Of a DNA stretch of 64,000 nucleotides, positions 38,800-47,910 are shown piece after piece; the first letter of the stretch is position 1; each line of letters starts with the position of its first letter. The stretch covers positions 1,074,729 through 1,138,728 of the forward strand of contig NZ_JAGXFD010000001.1 in the NCBI RefSeq assembly GCF_020148005.1, written 5' to 3'. The notes under the pieces were generated by a model. That model worked only from the letters and a program-made list of their open reading frames with translations, searched no databases and was not told the origin of the DNA. The position numbers and the translations under genes are program-made. The DNA comes from Modicisalibacter tunisiensis. Lineage in GTDB: Bacteria; Pseudomonadota; Gammaproteobacteria; Pseudomonadales; Halomonadaceae.

Positions 38800-39336
38800 T
38801 CAGGCGCCGACGTTGCCCATCAGCGCCGGCTCGAGGATCTCGATCCAGTAGCCGTCCGGGTCCTTGACGAAGGCGACGTTCTTCATCTTGCCCTGTTCCG
38901 GGCGCTTGACGAACTCGACGCCGTTCTCGTCGAGCCACTGCACGGCGCTGCCGAGGTCGGGGACCGAGAAGCAGATGTGGCCGAAGCCCTGGGGCTCGCT
39001 GTTGCCGTCGTGGTAGGCGAAGTCGGCCTGGTCCTCGGTGCCCCAGTTGTGGGTCAGCTCCAGCAGGCCGCGCTGGTTGAAGGTCCAGATGGTGCGGTCG
39101 CAGGTCTGCTCGGGGACCTCGTCCTCCTCCTCGAGGCGTGCCAGGAAGTAGAGGGTGAACTGCATCTCCTCGAAGTCCAGCTTGCGCAGCACGCGCATGC
39201 CGAAGACCCGGCTGTAGAAGGCCAGCGAGCGCCGGGGATCCTTGACCCGCAGCATGCTGTGATTGAGCGTGAAGCCGGCGGTTTCCGGCGGCACATGGGT
39301 CTCGACGCCGGGATGTTCTTCGGTGAACAGGGTCAT
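38800..39336 (-). CDS. gloA: Lactoylglutathione lyase (glyoxalase I)
   Basis: GloA isomerises the hemithioacetal of methylglyoxal and glutathione to S-lactoylglutathione in the cytosol. The 178-residue length and the segments FTLNHSMLRVKDPRRSLAFY (about 22-41), LLELTHNWGTEDQADFAYHD and GFGHICFSVPD match the longer, zinc-type enzyme of Pseudomonas putida and eukaryotes rather than the 135-residue nickel type of E. coli. Metal ligands are expected at His26, the Glu of LLELTHN, the His of GFGHI and Glu168 (WIEILEP). AAGGAG precedes the start. It stands alone. Confidence 0.93.
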   Translation of the reverse strand: MTLFTEEHPGVETHVPPETAGFTLNHSMLRVKDPRRSLAFYSRVFGMRVLRKLDFEEMQFTLYFLARLEEEDEVPEQTCDRTIWTFNQRGLLELTHNWGTEDQADFAYHDGNSEPQGFGHICFSVPDLGSAVQWLDENGVEFVKRPEQGKMKNVAFVKDPDGYWIEILEPALMGNVGA

Positions 39337-39438
39337 GGAAGCTCCTTGCTTGAGAATCGAGGGGCGCTGGGTCGCCGGCGCCCCGGGGCCTGTCGTCTAG
39401 CTGTGATCTTTCGGCAGGTTGTTCATCCGGAGTCTGGC

Positions 39439-39509
39439 TGTGGGAGCGACTTCAGTCGCGATGAACTCGCCACCGGGCCGCCGCTGTCGAGGATGAATCC
39501 TCTCCCACA
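39439..39509. repeat. REP-like composite repeat near the AttH-like gene
   Basis: The same composite of two opposed half-units (TGTGGGAGCGACTTCAGTCG to CTCTCCCACA). It is the only feature seen in the 338-bp gap 39337-39674. Confidence 0.75.
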
Positions 39510-39674
39510 AGCACCCTCCAGGGCCCGCACTGTCGGGCCCCCCGCCTGCAGGCTCTTCCGGAAGGCCGACAGCCTGGATTACCGCCCCAATCAGCAGGGT
39601 GGGGGCCCGTGAGCAACCTGGCAGGTTTACACACCTAGCCTGCCACGCCGCCCCGGTGCCGCCAAGCGCGGGGC

Positions 39675-40823
39675 TCAGTAGCCGGTCATCTCCAGGTAGC
39701 CGACGCCCCGGGGCGTGCCGTCCTGCGTGTCCGTGACGCGCACCATGCCTTCCCAGTAGGCGAAGGTGGTGGCCATCCACTGGTCGGGATGCACCGCCGC
39801 GACGCGCACATCGAGTGCCTGCGCGGGCACCTGCACGCGCCAGGCGGTGGGCAGCTCACGACCGGCGACCGTCTGGCGTGTCAGCGGCGTCAGGCGCAGG
39901 GCGTCGCCGTCGAGCGGCGTGACGGTGCCGTCGGCGGCGATCCAGCTCCCCGAGAGGTAGTCGCCGCCCGAGCGGCCGGCACCGCGCAGGCGAAACGCCA
40001 TCAACTTGGCCCCGCCGGCGAGATGCAGCGAGAACCAGTCCCAGCCCGACTGCCCCGGCCCCAGCAGCTGGCTGCTCCATTCGCGGTCCAGCCAGGCGCG
40101 GCCGCTCACCGCGTGCTCTTCGCCATCCACCGTCAGCGTGCCGGCGATCCGGTAGAACGGCTGGCTGTAGTAGATCGAGCCCTGGCCGTCGGCGGACTTG
40201 CGGCTGAAGCCGTGGTCGCCGTGGATGACCCGCGGGCCGTGTGCCGCGAGCGTCAGGCGATAGGCGAAGCCGTCGCCGGCGGCGCGCACGGTGAGAGCGT
40301 CGAGACCGCTGTCCGTGCCGTCGGGGGCGGCGAGTCGCCAGTCGTCCAGCCAGGCGGCGAAGGGCGCGGCGCGCACCCCCGCCGGCCCCGGGCCCTCGGC
40401 CGGGGTCATGTCGCGGGCGAAGCGCTCGGCGGCGCGGTGCCCGTCGGGCGTGGAGACCGCGGCATGGGCCATCCACAGCTGGCGGCTCGTCCAGGGCGAG
40501 TCGGGGGCCGCCTCGGTCGCGCCGGGCGGCGCCAGGGCCTGGCGGAACAGCGTCCACTGGATGCCGAACGGCCGGCCCGCGGCGTCCTCGAGGTTGGCGG
40601 TCAGGTACCACCACTCGATGCGGTAGTCGGGGTGCGCGCCGTGGTCGGCGGGAAAGACGAGCCGGTCGCCGGGGCGGGCCTCGGCGTAGCCCTCGGCGGC
40701 GCTGCCCAGGCCGGCGTAGCCGCGGGCCGTGTCCTGTTCCGGCGTCGAGTGCCAGCCCCGCCAGAGGCCGACGGCCAGCAGGGCGACCAGCACCCCGGCC
40801 AGCAGCGTCTTGAGGTGTTTCAT
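39675..40823 (-). CDS. AttH/CrtC-like lipocalin-type protein of the ABC operon
   Basis: The 382-residue protein has an N-terminal membrane anchor or signal (about 1-22, LKTLLAGVLVALLAVGLW) and an AttH domain: FPADHGAHPDYRIEWWYLTA (about 57-76), FGIQWTLFRQAL and GRAWLDREWSSQLLGPGQSG. Such proteins belong to the carotenoid hydratase-like lipocalin group and occur with FtsX-type ABC transporters (attEFGH in Agrobacterium). It overlaps the permease gene by 4 bases. A role in lipid or envelope trafficking is plausible but unproven. Confidence 0.82.
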   Translation of the reverse strand: MKHLKTLLAGVLVALLAVGLWRGWHSTPEQDTARGYAGLGSAAEGYAEARPGDRLVFPADHGAHPDYRIEWWYLTANLEDAAGRPFGIQWTLFRQALAPPGATEAAPDSPWTSRQLWMAHAAVSTPDGHRAAERFARDMTPAEGPGPAGVRAAPFAAWLDDWRLAAPDGTDSGLDALTVRAAGDGFAYRLTLAAHGPRVIHGDHGFSRKSADGQGSIYYSQPFYRIAGTLTVDGEEHAVSGRAWLDREWSSQLLGPGQSGWDWFSLHLAGGAKLMAFRLRGAGRSGGDYLSGSWIAADGTVTPLDGDALRLTPLTRQTVAGRELPTAWRVQVPAQALDVRVAAVHPDQWMATTFAYWEGMVRVTDTQDGTPRGVGYLEMTGY

Positions 40824-43330
40824 GTCGCGGCGAACTCCTGAAGCAGCTGGCGGGGCGGCATCCGCCACAGGCGCCAGGCGGGCAGCAGCGCGGCCAGGCC
40901 GGCGACCAGCACCGCCAGCCCCAGGGTGACGAGCAGCTGCAGCGGAAAGAGGTGCAGCGGCAGCCGCCAGCCGAAGGCCGCGACGTTGATCACCGCCACC
41001 AGCGCCCAGGCCAGGGCGAGGCCCAGGGGCAGCGCCAGCAAGGCCGTGCCCAGCGCGGTACCGGTGAGCTGCAGGCACTGCACGCCGACCAGCCGCCGGC
41101 GCGACACGCCCAGCGCCCAGAGCGGCGCCAGCTGGGCGCGACGGGTCCCGGCCTGGGCCAGCAGGGTGGTCAGCAGGGCCAGGGCGGCCACGCCGAGGGT
41201 CAGGGCGTCGAGGGCGCGGGTGATGGCGAAGGTGCGTTCGAAGACCCGGGTCGCGTCCGCCTTCAGCGCCTGCTGGTCGATCGCGGATTCGGCCGTGGCA
41301 GGGCCGAAGCGGGCGGCGAGCCGTGTGACGAGGGCGTCGAGCCGCTGGCGACGTGACCCGGGCGCGTCGCGCAGCACCACGCCGAGGCTGCCGGGGGGCG
41401 CGGCGAACACGCGGGTCAGCCGTGCCACGGGCATGACCACCTCGGGGCGGGGGTTGCCGTAGTCGGGATAGATCGCGGCGATGCTCAGCCGGTGGCGGCG
41501 GCCGTCGGCACCGCGCAGCGTGAGGGTGTCGCCGGGGCGGCGGCGATAGCGGTTGGCCAGCTGCTCGTTGACGAACACCTCGCCCGCCGCCAGCGCCTGC
41601 CAGGCCGCGTCACGCTCTGCCGCGGGCAGACGCAGCGGCCAGTGCGCGCGCAGCACCGCCGCGGGGCGGATGCCGAACAGTGCCACCGGGGCCGCCGACT
41701 GCGCCGCGGCGTCGAGCAGCGTGGCCTCGGCATGGCGCGCCGGCAGCAGCGTGGCGACCTCCGGCTGGTCGGCGAGCCAGGCCTGCAGCGCGTCGTGGCG
41801 CTCGGCCTCGGGGTGGAGGTAGAGATCGGCGAGCAGGCGCTGGTCGAGCCAGTCGAGGAAGGTCAGGCGAAAGCCGCCGACCATGCTGCTCACCCCCAGG
41901 TTGGTGGCCAGCGCCAGCAGCAGGGCCATCATCGGCAGCTGCAGGCGCGGCAGCTGCAGCTGCAGGTCGGCCAGCGCCCAGGCCCAGAGTGCCCGGCGCC
42001 GACCGAGCCGGGCCGCGAGCCGCCAGCTACCGGCCAGCCAGGCGGGCAGCCACAGGGTCACGCCGAGCAGCGCCGCGGTGACCATCACGAAGCCGGCGAC
42101 CAGCTGCCGGTCGCCGGTCAGCCACAGCCAGCCGCCGAGCCCCGCGGCCAGCATGATCAGGGCGCCGCCGGCCCAGGCCTGCCGGCGCAGCAGGCCGCCC
42201 AGCCGGGCCCGCCAGGCCTGGGCATGGCCCAGTGCCAGCACGTCGAGCCGCGCGACCCGCCACAGCAGGCCCGCGCCGGCGCTGGCCAGCCCACCGAGGA
42301 TGATGGCCACGCCGCCCAGCCAGAAGTGCCAGGGCAGCGCCAGGCGGGTGCCGACGTGGCTGTCGTAGAGCGACGCCAGGCTGGCGGCGACATCCGGCAG
42401 CAGCAGCCGGGCCAGCAGCACGCCGCCGAGGATGCCCAGCCCGGCGCCGACCAGACCCAGGGTCAGCAGTTCCAGACCGAGGGCGACGACCAGGGTGCGG
42501 CCCGGCACGCCCAGGGCGCGCAGCGTGCGCAGCAGGCCCAGACGCTGTTCCAGCGCCAGCCCCAGGGCGGCATGCACGATGAACAGGCCGACCACCAGCG
42601 CCAGCAGCCCCATGGCGGTCAGATTGAGGTGAAAGCTGTCGGCGAGCTGGCCCGGCGAGGCCAGCTGGCGGGCCGGGATGCGCATCAGGGCGTCGGGCAG
42701 CTCGGCGGGAGCCTCGGGGGCGATCACCAGCCGGGTGGGGCCCGCCAGCCCCAGCAGCCGCTGGGCGACGCCGATGTCGGTGACCAGGGTGGCGGGCGGC
42801 AGGCCGGGGTCCACTTCCACCGGCGGCAGGCGCGGGTCGCGCCGGGCGGCGTCGGCCACGTCGGGGGCGGCGCGCAGGCGGTGCGGCGGCAGCAGCCAGT
42901 CGCGCAGCGAGGCGGCATCGCCGGTGCGGCGGGCCAGCGGCGAGGTCCCGGGCAGGGTCAGCGGGTCGATGCCCAGCAGGCGAAGCGGCGCTTCCCCGGC
43001 GGCGCTGCCTGCCAGGGTCAGCTCGCCCGCTACCAGCGGCGAGACCGCCATGCCGTCGCGGCGCAGGGCCGCATAGGTGGCCGGTGACAGCGGCGTGCCG
43101 TCACGGCGCTCGATGCGGTCGAGCCGGGTCTCGAACAGGGCCTCGGCCCGGGCGTAGCTGTCGCGGGCGGTGGCGTTGATGGCCTGCACGCTGCTCCACA
43201 GCGCGCCGGCCACCCACAGCCCCAGCAGCAGCATGGCCAGCTGGCCGGGATGGCGGCGGTAGTGGGACAGCAGGGTGGCCAGCGTCACGCCCACCACGCC
43301 GGCACGCCGGGCCGGACGGCGCCCGCTCAT
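40820..43330 (-). CDS. FtsX-like ABC transporter permease (AttF/AttG-like fusion)
   Basis: The 836-residue inner-membrane protein has an N-terminal helix, a large periplasmic region (about 55-250), an FtsX-type three-helix core (about 250-370), two or more middle helices (about 385-460), a second periplasmic part (about 470-690) and three C-terminal helices. The duplicated layout matches MacB/LolCE-type mechanotransmission permeases. In the Agrobacterium operon the permease role is split into AttF and AttG; here one protein carries both. It overlaps the ATPase gene by 4 bases. Confidence 0.87.
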   Translation of the reverse strand: MSGRRPARRAGVVGVTLATLLSHYRRHPGQLAMLLLGLWVAGALWSSVQAINATARDSYARAEALFETRLDRIERRDGTPLSPATYAALRRDGMAVSPLVAGELTLAGSAAGEAPLRLLGIDPLTLPGTSPLARRTGDAASLRDWLLPPHRLRAAPDVADAARRDPRLPPVEVDPGLPPATLVTDIGVAQRLLGLAGPTRLVIAPEAPAELPDALMRIPARQLASPGQLADSFHLNLTAMGLLALVVGLFIVHAALGLALEQRLGLLRTLRALGVPGRTLVVALGLELLTLGLVGAGLGILGGVLLARLLLPDVAASLASLYDSHVGTRLALPWHFWLGGVAIILGGLASAGAGLLWRVARLDVLALGHAQAWRARLGGLLRRQAWAGGALIMLAAGLGGWLWLTGDRQLVAGFVMVTAALLGVTLWLPAWLAGSWRLAARLGRRRALWAWALADLQLQLPRLQLPMMALLLALATNLGVSSMVGGFRLTFLDWLDQRLLADLYLHPEAERHDALQAWLADQPEVATLLPARHAEATLLDAAAQSAAPVALFGIRPAAVLRAHWPLRLPAAERDAAWQALAAGEVFVNEQLANRYRRRPGDTLTLRGADGRRHRLSIAAIYPDYGNPRPEVVMPVARLTRVFAAPPGSLGVVLRDAPGSRRQRLDALVTRLAARFGPATAESAIDQQALKADATRVFERTFAITRALDALTLGVAALALLTTLLAQAGTRRAQLAPLWALGVSRRRLVGVQCLQLTGTALGTALLALPLGLALAWALVAVINVAAFGWRLPLHLFPLQLLVTLGLAVLVAGLAALLPAWRLWRMPPRQLLQEFAAT

Positions 43331-43992
43331 GGCTCGCCCGGCTCCAGGCGGCCGTAATGCAGGCGCAGGCAGCGGTCCAGCGGGGCGGCGACCCGCGCGC
43401 TGTGGGTGACCATCAGCAGCGCGCAGCGGCTCTCGTGAATCAGCTCGTGCAGCAGCGCGAGCACCCGGTCCGCGGCGGCTTCATCCAGGTTGCCGGTGGG
43501 TTCGTCGGCGAGCAGCAGGTCGGGGCGCGGCGCCAGCGCCCGGCCGATTGCCAGACGCTGCTGCTGGCCGCCGGAGAGCTGCTCGGGGTAGCGCTGCTCG
43601 AGCCCGGTCAGGCCCAGGCGCTCGAGCAGGTGGTCGGTCCAGTCGGGGTCCTCGCGATCGGCGAGACGGGCCTGCAGGGTCAGGTTGTCGATCACCGCCA
43701 GGCTGGGCACCAGGTGGAACTGCTGGAACACCAGCCCCAGGTGGCGACGGCGCAGGTCGGCGCGGGCGGGTTCGTCGAGCGCCGACAGCGCCCGCTCGTG
43801 GAAGTGGATCTCGCCGCGGTCGGGCACGTCGAGCCCCGCGGCCAGGTGCAACAGCGTCGACTTGCCGCTGCCCGACTCGCCCATCAGCGCCAGGCTTTCG
43901 CCGGGGGCCAGATGCAGGTCGATGCCGTCGAGGACGAACAGCGGCCCCTGGGGCGTCGGGTAGCTCTTGGCCACGTCGGTCAGTTGCAGCAT
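43327..43992 (-). CDS. LolD/MacB-type ABC transporter ATPase (AttE-like)
   Basis: The 221-residue ATPase has Walker [10 protein letters not shown] (about 38-46), signature [15 protein letters not shown] and Walker [14 protein letters not shown], the LolD/MacB-type pattern. It is the first gene of the three-gene ATPase-permease-AttH operon and powers conformational work of the permease rather than classic import. Its start is 97 bp from the tandem repeat block. GGCACGCCC-type promoter elements are not obvious. Confidence 0.88.
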   Translation of the reverse strand: MLQLTDVAKSYPTPQGPLFVLDGIDLHLAPGESLALMGESGSGKSTLLHLAAGLDVPDRGEIHFHERALSALDEPARADLRRRHLGLVFQQFHLVPSLAVIDNLTLQARLADREDPDWTDHLLERLGLTGLEQRYPEQLSGGQQQRLAIGRALAPRPDLLLADEPTGNLDEAAADRVLALLHELIHESRCALLMVTHSARVAAPLDRCLRLHYGRLEPGEP

Positions 43993-44088
43993 CGCCGGGC
44001 TCTCTTGCGGGCATGTCCGAGCATATTAGCAAAGCCCGGGGAAAACACTCGCTCACCGTTGGTCTTAGAGGGGCTCCCAAGCCTCCAC

Positions 44089-44380
44089 GTGGGAGCGACT
44101 TCAGTCGCGATGCACCCGCCACCGAGCCGCCGCTGTCGGGGATGAATCCCCTCCCACAAGAGGCAGCGTTGTGAAAGGTCGTTCATCCGGGGCCTGGCCG
44201 TGGGAGCGACTTCAGTCGCGATGAACCCGCCACCGAGCCGCCGCTGGCGGGGATGAATCCCCTCCCGCAAGAGGCAGCGTTGTGAACGGTCGTTCATCCG
44301 GAAGCTGGCCGTGGGAGCGACTTCAGTCGCGATGCACCCGCCACCGAGCCGCCGCTGGCGGGGATGAATCCCCTCCCGCA
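44089..44380. repeat. Three tandem copies of the REP-like composite (111-bp period)
   Basis: Composites start at 44089, 44200 and 44311, exactly 111 bp apart, each joined by the same linker (gaggcagcgttgtgaa then cgttcatccgg). The half-units are GTGGGAGCGACTTCAGTCGC and GGGGATGAATCCCCTCCC. Copies differ by only a few bases, so the array is recent. It fills the 412-bp gap 43993-44404 between the ABC ATPase and znuA. Confidence 0.85.
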
Positions 44381-44404
44381 AGAGGCAGCGTTGTGAAGGG
44401 CCCC

Positions 44405-45367
44405 CTATTTCGCCCCGGCGAGGCCGTCATGCATGGTCTTGGCGTTGTGGCGCATCATGCCCTCGTAGGTGGCGGCCTCGCCCTCGGCGGCCAGGGCGCC
44501 GGAATAGAGGGTGCCGGCCACGGGGATGCCGGTTTCCTCGGCGAGCTGGCGGATCAGCGCGGGGCTGGTGATGTTCTCGTAGAACAGCGCCGGGATGCGG
44601 TTGTGCTTGAGGAAGTCGATCAGACTGGCCATGTCGGCGGCGGCGGGCTCGGCGGCGGTGTTGAGCCCCACCGGGGAGAGAAAGCGCACGCCGTAGGCAT
44701 CGGCGAAGTAGTCGAAGGCGTCGTGGCCGCTGACCACCACCCGCCTTGAGGCGGGAATGGCGTCGATCAGCCGGTGGATCTCGGCGTCCAGGCTGTCGAG
44801 GCGCGTCAGGTAGTCGTCGGCGCGACGGCGATAGGCGTCGGCGTGAGCCGGGTCGGCCGCGATCAGGCCGTCGCGGATGTTGGCCACGTACTGCTCGGCG
44901 CGGCCGACATCCAGCCAGGCGTGAGGGTCCAGGTCGCCGTGGTCATGGGTGGCGTGCTCGGCGTGCTCGGCGTGGTCGTCATGGCCGTCGCCCTCGGCGC
45001 CGTCCTCGCCGTGGTCGGCGCCGGTGAAGTGCAGTGGATCGATGCCGTCGGTGGCGACGACCTTGACGCCCCGGTAGCCGCTGGCGTCGAGCAGCCGGTT
45101 CATCCAGCCTTCCAGCTGCAGGCCGTTGAAGATCACCAGGTCGGCCCCGGCGATGCGGCGCACGTCCACCGGGCTGGGCGTATAGACGTGGCTGTCGCTG
45201 TCGGGGCCGACCAGGCTGGTCACCTCGACGTGCTCGCCGCCCACCTGCTCGGCCATGTCGGCCAGCACGCTGAAGCTGGCGACCACGTCGAGCGGTTCGG
45301 CGGCCTGGCTGGCGGTGGTGACGCCGGAAAGGCCGACGATCAGGCCGGCCAGCAGTGCATGACGCAT
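44405..45367 (-). CDS. znuA: Zinc ABC transporter substrate-binding protein
   Basis: The 320-residue periplasmic protein has a signal peptide (about 1-23, cleavage after SQA) and a His/Asp-rich loop (DDHAEHAEHATHDHGD, about 132-147), the usual mark of ZnuA zinc collectors. Metal ligand regions include DSHVYTPSP (about 57), DPHAWLDVG and SGHDAFDYFA. ATG 45367 has AAGGAG 8 bases upstream. It is in the same direction as znuCB but parted from them by an oppositely oriented gene, so it needs its own promoter; no Zur box was seen within 100 bp of its start. Confidence 0.93.
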   Translation of the reverse strand: MRHALLAGLIVGLSGVTTASQAAEPLDVVASFSVLADMAEQVGGEHVEVTSLVGPDSDSHVYTPSPVDVRRIAGADLVIFNGLQLEGWMNRLLDASGYRGVKVVATDGIDPLHFTGADHGEDGAEGDGHDDHAEHAEHATHDHGDLDPHAWLDVGRAEQYVANIRDGLIAADPAHADAYRRRADDYLTRLDSLDAEIHRLIDAIPASRRVVVSGHDAFDYFADAYGVRFLSPVGLNTAAEPAAADMASLIDFLKHNRIPALFYENITSPALIRQLAEETGIPVAGTLYSGALAAEGEAATYEGMMRHNAKTMHDGLAGAK

Positions 45368-45468
45368 GAGATTGTCTCCTTCGTGAGGGCTGCCGCCGGC
45401 ATCGTCGGCTACGGGATGGGCGGCAGGTTTGCTACGATGGCGAGCGCCCACCGCAAGGACGTCTCGCC

Positions 45469-46290
45469 GTGCCGCATCTGTTCACCAACCGCCCCAAGCG
45501 CTCCGCCCTCAACCGCGACCGGCCCGAATGGCGTGCCGACTTTCGCTGGGAGACCGTGAACGCGATGCTCTACAAGCTGGGCGGGCTGCTGTTCATCGTC
45601 GGCAGTGTCTTCTTCTTTCCGCGCTTCCATCCCTACGAGGACGTCGGCGCCTGGGTCTTCTTCATCGGCTCGCTGCTCTACCTGGTGGTGACCGGCCACG
45701 ACATGCTCGAGGTGCGCAAGTTCTGGCAGGGCAGTCGTCATCACGCCATGGGCAAGCGGCTCGAGATGATCGCCGCCTCCAGCTATCTCGGCGGCACCCT
45801 GCTGTTCACCGCCGGCAGCCTGTTCTTCCTCAGCTGGTGGGGCTGGCTCATCGCCGGCGCCTGGTGCTTCGTCATCGGCTCGGCGCTGTTCGTGCTCGGC
45901 GCCTGCGTCAACGTGCTGCAGGTGGTCCAGGCACCGTCGCTGCTGTCGCTGCAGATGACCAACCTCACCGCGGTCACCTTCGTCGTCGGCTCGGTGCTGT
46001 TCGTGGTCGCGTCCATTCCCTACCTGTGGACCTTCGACACCCACCACGACGCGCAGCGGCTGTTCACCTTCTTCGCCTGGCAGTACCTGGTCGGCAGCGT
46101 GCTGTTCTTCCTCGGCGGCGTGTTCAACTACTACCGGGCCTGCCTGATCATGCGCCGCCGTCGCGACGGCGAGGCCCGCCACGCCAGCGACGATGCGCTG
46201 CTCATCGCCTACCTGCACGGCGAGATCAGCGCGGCCGAGTTCCGCGCCGCCTGGCGTGCCGAGTCGCTGCCCGCCCGCGGCATGCCCTGA
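45469..46290 (+). CDS. YrhK-domain-like membrane protein, three tandem repeats
   Basis: The 273-residue protein has three related two-helix modules of about 60 residues (YKLGGLLFIVGSVFFFP, YLGGTLLFTAGSLFFLSWWG and FVVGSVLFVVASIPYLW with a final YLVGSVLFFLGGVFNYYRA). They resemble the YrhK family. The C-terminus (ALLIAYLHGEISAAEFRAAW) looks like a SHOCT-type tail. The function is unknown. It lies between znuB and znuA on the opposite strand and is convergent with znuB (4 bases). A TG-C-TACGAT extended -10 is seen at 45431-45439. Confidence 0.7.
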   Translation: MPHLFTNRPKRSALNRDRPEWRADFRWETVNAMLYKLGGLLFIVGSVFFFPRFHPYEDVGAWVFFIGSLLYLVVTGHDMLEVRKFWQGSRHHAMGKRLEMIAASSYLGGTLLFTAGSLFFLSWWGWLIAGAWCFVIGSALFVLGACVNVLQVVQAPSLLSLQMTNLTAVTFVVGSVLFVVASIPYLWTFDTHHDAQRLFTFFAWQYLVGSVLFFLGGVFNYYRACLIMRRRRDGEARHASDDALLIAYLHGEISAAEFRAAWRAESLPARGMP

Positions 46291-46294
46291 GCGG

Positions 46295-47191
46295 TCAGGC
46301 GCTCTCGTCGGCCGTGTCCAGCGGTGTCGCGCGCCGGCGCACGCGGGCCAGCAGGCTGTGGTAGCGGCCCAGCAGGGTCGACAGCAGATACACCCCGCCG
46401 GCCAGCAGGATGATGCTCGGCCCCGAGGGCAGGCCCAGGTGATACGACAGCAGCAGCCCGCCGGTGCTGGCGAACAGCGCGATCACCACGGCGACGGCCA
46501 TCAGCCCTTCCAGGCGCTTCGACCAGAAGCGCGCAGCGGTGGCCGGCAGCATCATCAGCCCCACCGCCATCAGCGTGCCCAGGGTCTGGAAGCCGGCGGT
46601 CAGGTTGAGCACCACCAGCCCCAGGAACAGCCCCTGGATGAGGCCGCTGTGCACGCCCTGGCCGCGCAGGAACAGCGGGTCCAGGCACTCCACCACCAGC
46701 GCGCGGAAGGCCATCGCCATGACCAGCACGGTCACGCTGGCGACCCCGGCGATCAGCCACAGCGCCGTGGTGTTCACGGCCAGGATCGAGCCGAACAGCA
46801 CATGGGTCAGGTCGACGCTGCTGCCGCCCAGCGACACCAGCATCACCCCGGCGGCCAGCGAGATCAGGTAGAAGCTGGCCATCGCCGCGTCCTCGCGATG
46901 GCCGGTGAGCTGCGACACGCTGCCCGCCAGCCCCGCCACCAGCAGCCCGGACAGGATGCCGCCGAGGCTCATCGCCGGCAGCGAGAAGCCGGCGAGCAGA
47001 AAGCCCAGCGCCACGCCCGGCAGGATGGCGTGCGCCATGGCGTCGCCGAGCAGGCTCATGCCGCGCAGCATCAGGAACACCCCCAGCGGCGGGGCGGCCA
47101 GCGACAGGGCCAGGCCGGCGACCAGCGCCCGCTTCATGAAGCCGTAGTCGGTCAGCGGGGAGACGAGCAGGGCCTGAAGGGTATCGATCAT
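46295..47191 (-). CDS. znuB: Zinc ABC transporter permease
   Basis: The 298-residue inner-membrane protein has eight to nine helices and the ABC-3 family pattern: GVFLMLRGMSLLGDAMAHAI (about 37-56), LTHVLFGSILAV and TLGTLMAVGLMMLPATAARF (about 208-227). It overlaps znuC by 4 bases (ATGA). It imports zinc or possibly manganese with ZnuA and ZnuC; the Zur box upstream of the operon favours zinc. Confidence 0.92.
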   Translation of the reverse strand: MIDTLQALLVSPLTDYGFMKRALVAGLALSLAAPPLGVFLMLRGMSLLGDAMAHAILPGVALGFLLAGFSLPAMSLGGILSGLLVAGLAGSVSQLTGHREDAAMASFYLISLAAGVMLVSLGGSSVDLTHVLFGSILAVNTTALWLIAGVASVTVLVMAMAFRALVVECLDPLFLRGQGVHSGLIQGLFLGLVVLNLTAGFQTLGTLMAVGLMMLPATAARFWSKRLEGLMAVAVVIALFASTGGLLLSYHLGLPSGPSIILLAGGVYLLSTLLGRYHSLLARVRRRATPLDTADESA

Positions 47192-47910
47192 CGCGTTGCT
47201 CCGCGGGCGAGGTGCAGGGGCAGGGGCGCGGGGGCGGCCGCCATGCCGCCGGATTGCAGCAGCTCCTGCGGGTCGTGCCAGTGGCCGCGGCCCTCGGCCA
47301 GCAGCAGCACGCGATCGGCCAGCGCGGCGAGCTGGTCGCGGTCGTGGAGGACCACCACGATGGTGGTGCCGGCCCGGGCCATGTCGCGCAGCACCCCGGT
47401 AAGCACGGTGACGGTGTCGGCATCGACATTGGCGAAGGGCTCGTCGAGCAGCAGCAGCTCGGCCTCCTGCATCAGGGTGCGCCCCAGCAGGGCACGCTGG
47501 CGCTGCCCGCCGGAAAGCTCGCCCAGCGGCCGGTGGGCGAGCTGCGAGATGCCCAGGCGCTGCATGATCTCGCGGGCCTGGCGGTACTGGTCCGGCCGGT
47601 AGCCCCGGAGCGCGCCGCGGGTCGGCCAGCTGCCGGTCATCACCAGCTCCTCGACGCTCATCGGAAAGCTCAGGTCCAGCGCCAGCTGCTGGGGCAGCCA
47701 GGCGCGGCGTTCGCGGGGAATCGTGCACTCGATGCGACCGGCGATGGGCGGCAGCACGCCCATGATCGCCTGGATCAGCGTGCTCTTGCCCGCCCCGTTG
47801 GCGCCGATCAGCGCGGTGATGGCGGCGTCCGGGAAGGCCCCCGCGAGATGCTCGATCACCGTGCGCCCGCCCTGGGCCAGCGCCAGGTCGTGGAGTGCCA
47901 GCCGCGCCAT
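47188..47910 (-). CDS. znuC: Zinc ABC transporter ATPase
   Basis: The 240-residue ATPase has Walker A GANGAGKST (about 37-45), signature LSGGQRQRALLGRTL and Walker B LLLLDEPFANVD. The length and sequence fit the ZnuC/MntB group. The start at 47910 shares one base with the stop of the upstream 48-codon His-rich ORF (TGATG), so translation is coupled. The Zur-box-led operon is the small ORF, znuC and znuB. Confidence 0.92.
   Translation of the reverse strand: MARLALHDLALAQGGRTVIEHLAGAFPDAAITALIGANGAGKSTLIQAIMGVLPPIAGRIECTIPRERRAWLPQQLALDLSFPMSVEELVMTGSWPTRGALRGYRPDQYRQAREIMQRLGISQLAHRPLGELSGGQRQRALLGRTLMQEAELLLLDEPFANVDADTVTVLTGVLRDMARAGTTIVVVLHDRDQLAALADRVLLLAEGRGHWHDPQELLQSGGMAAAPAPLPLHLARGATR

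Noticed and set aside
45368-45468. Zur box for znuA
   Set aside because: The region is GC-rich and no GTTATA-type palindrome could be found.
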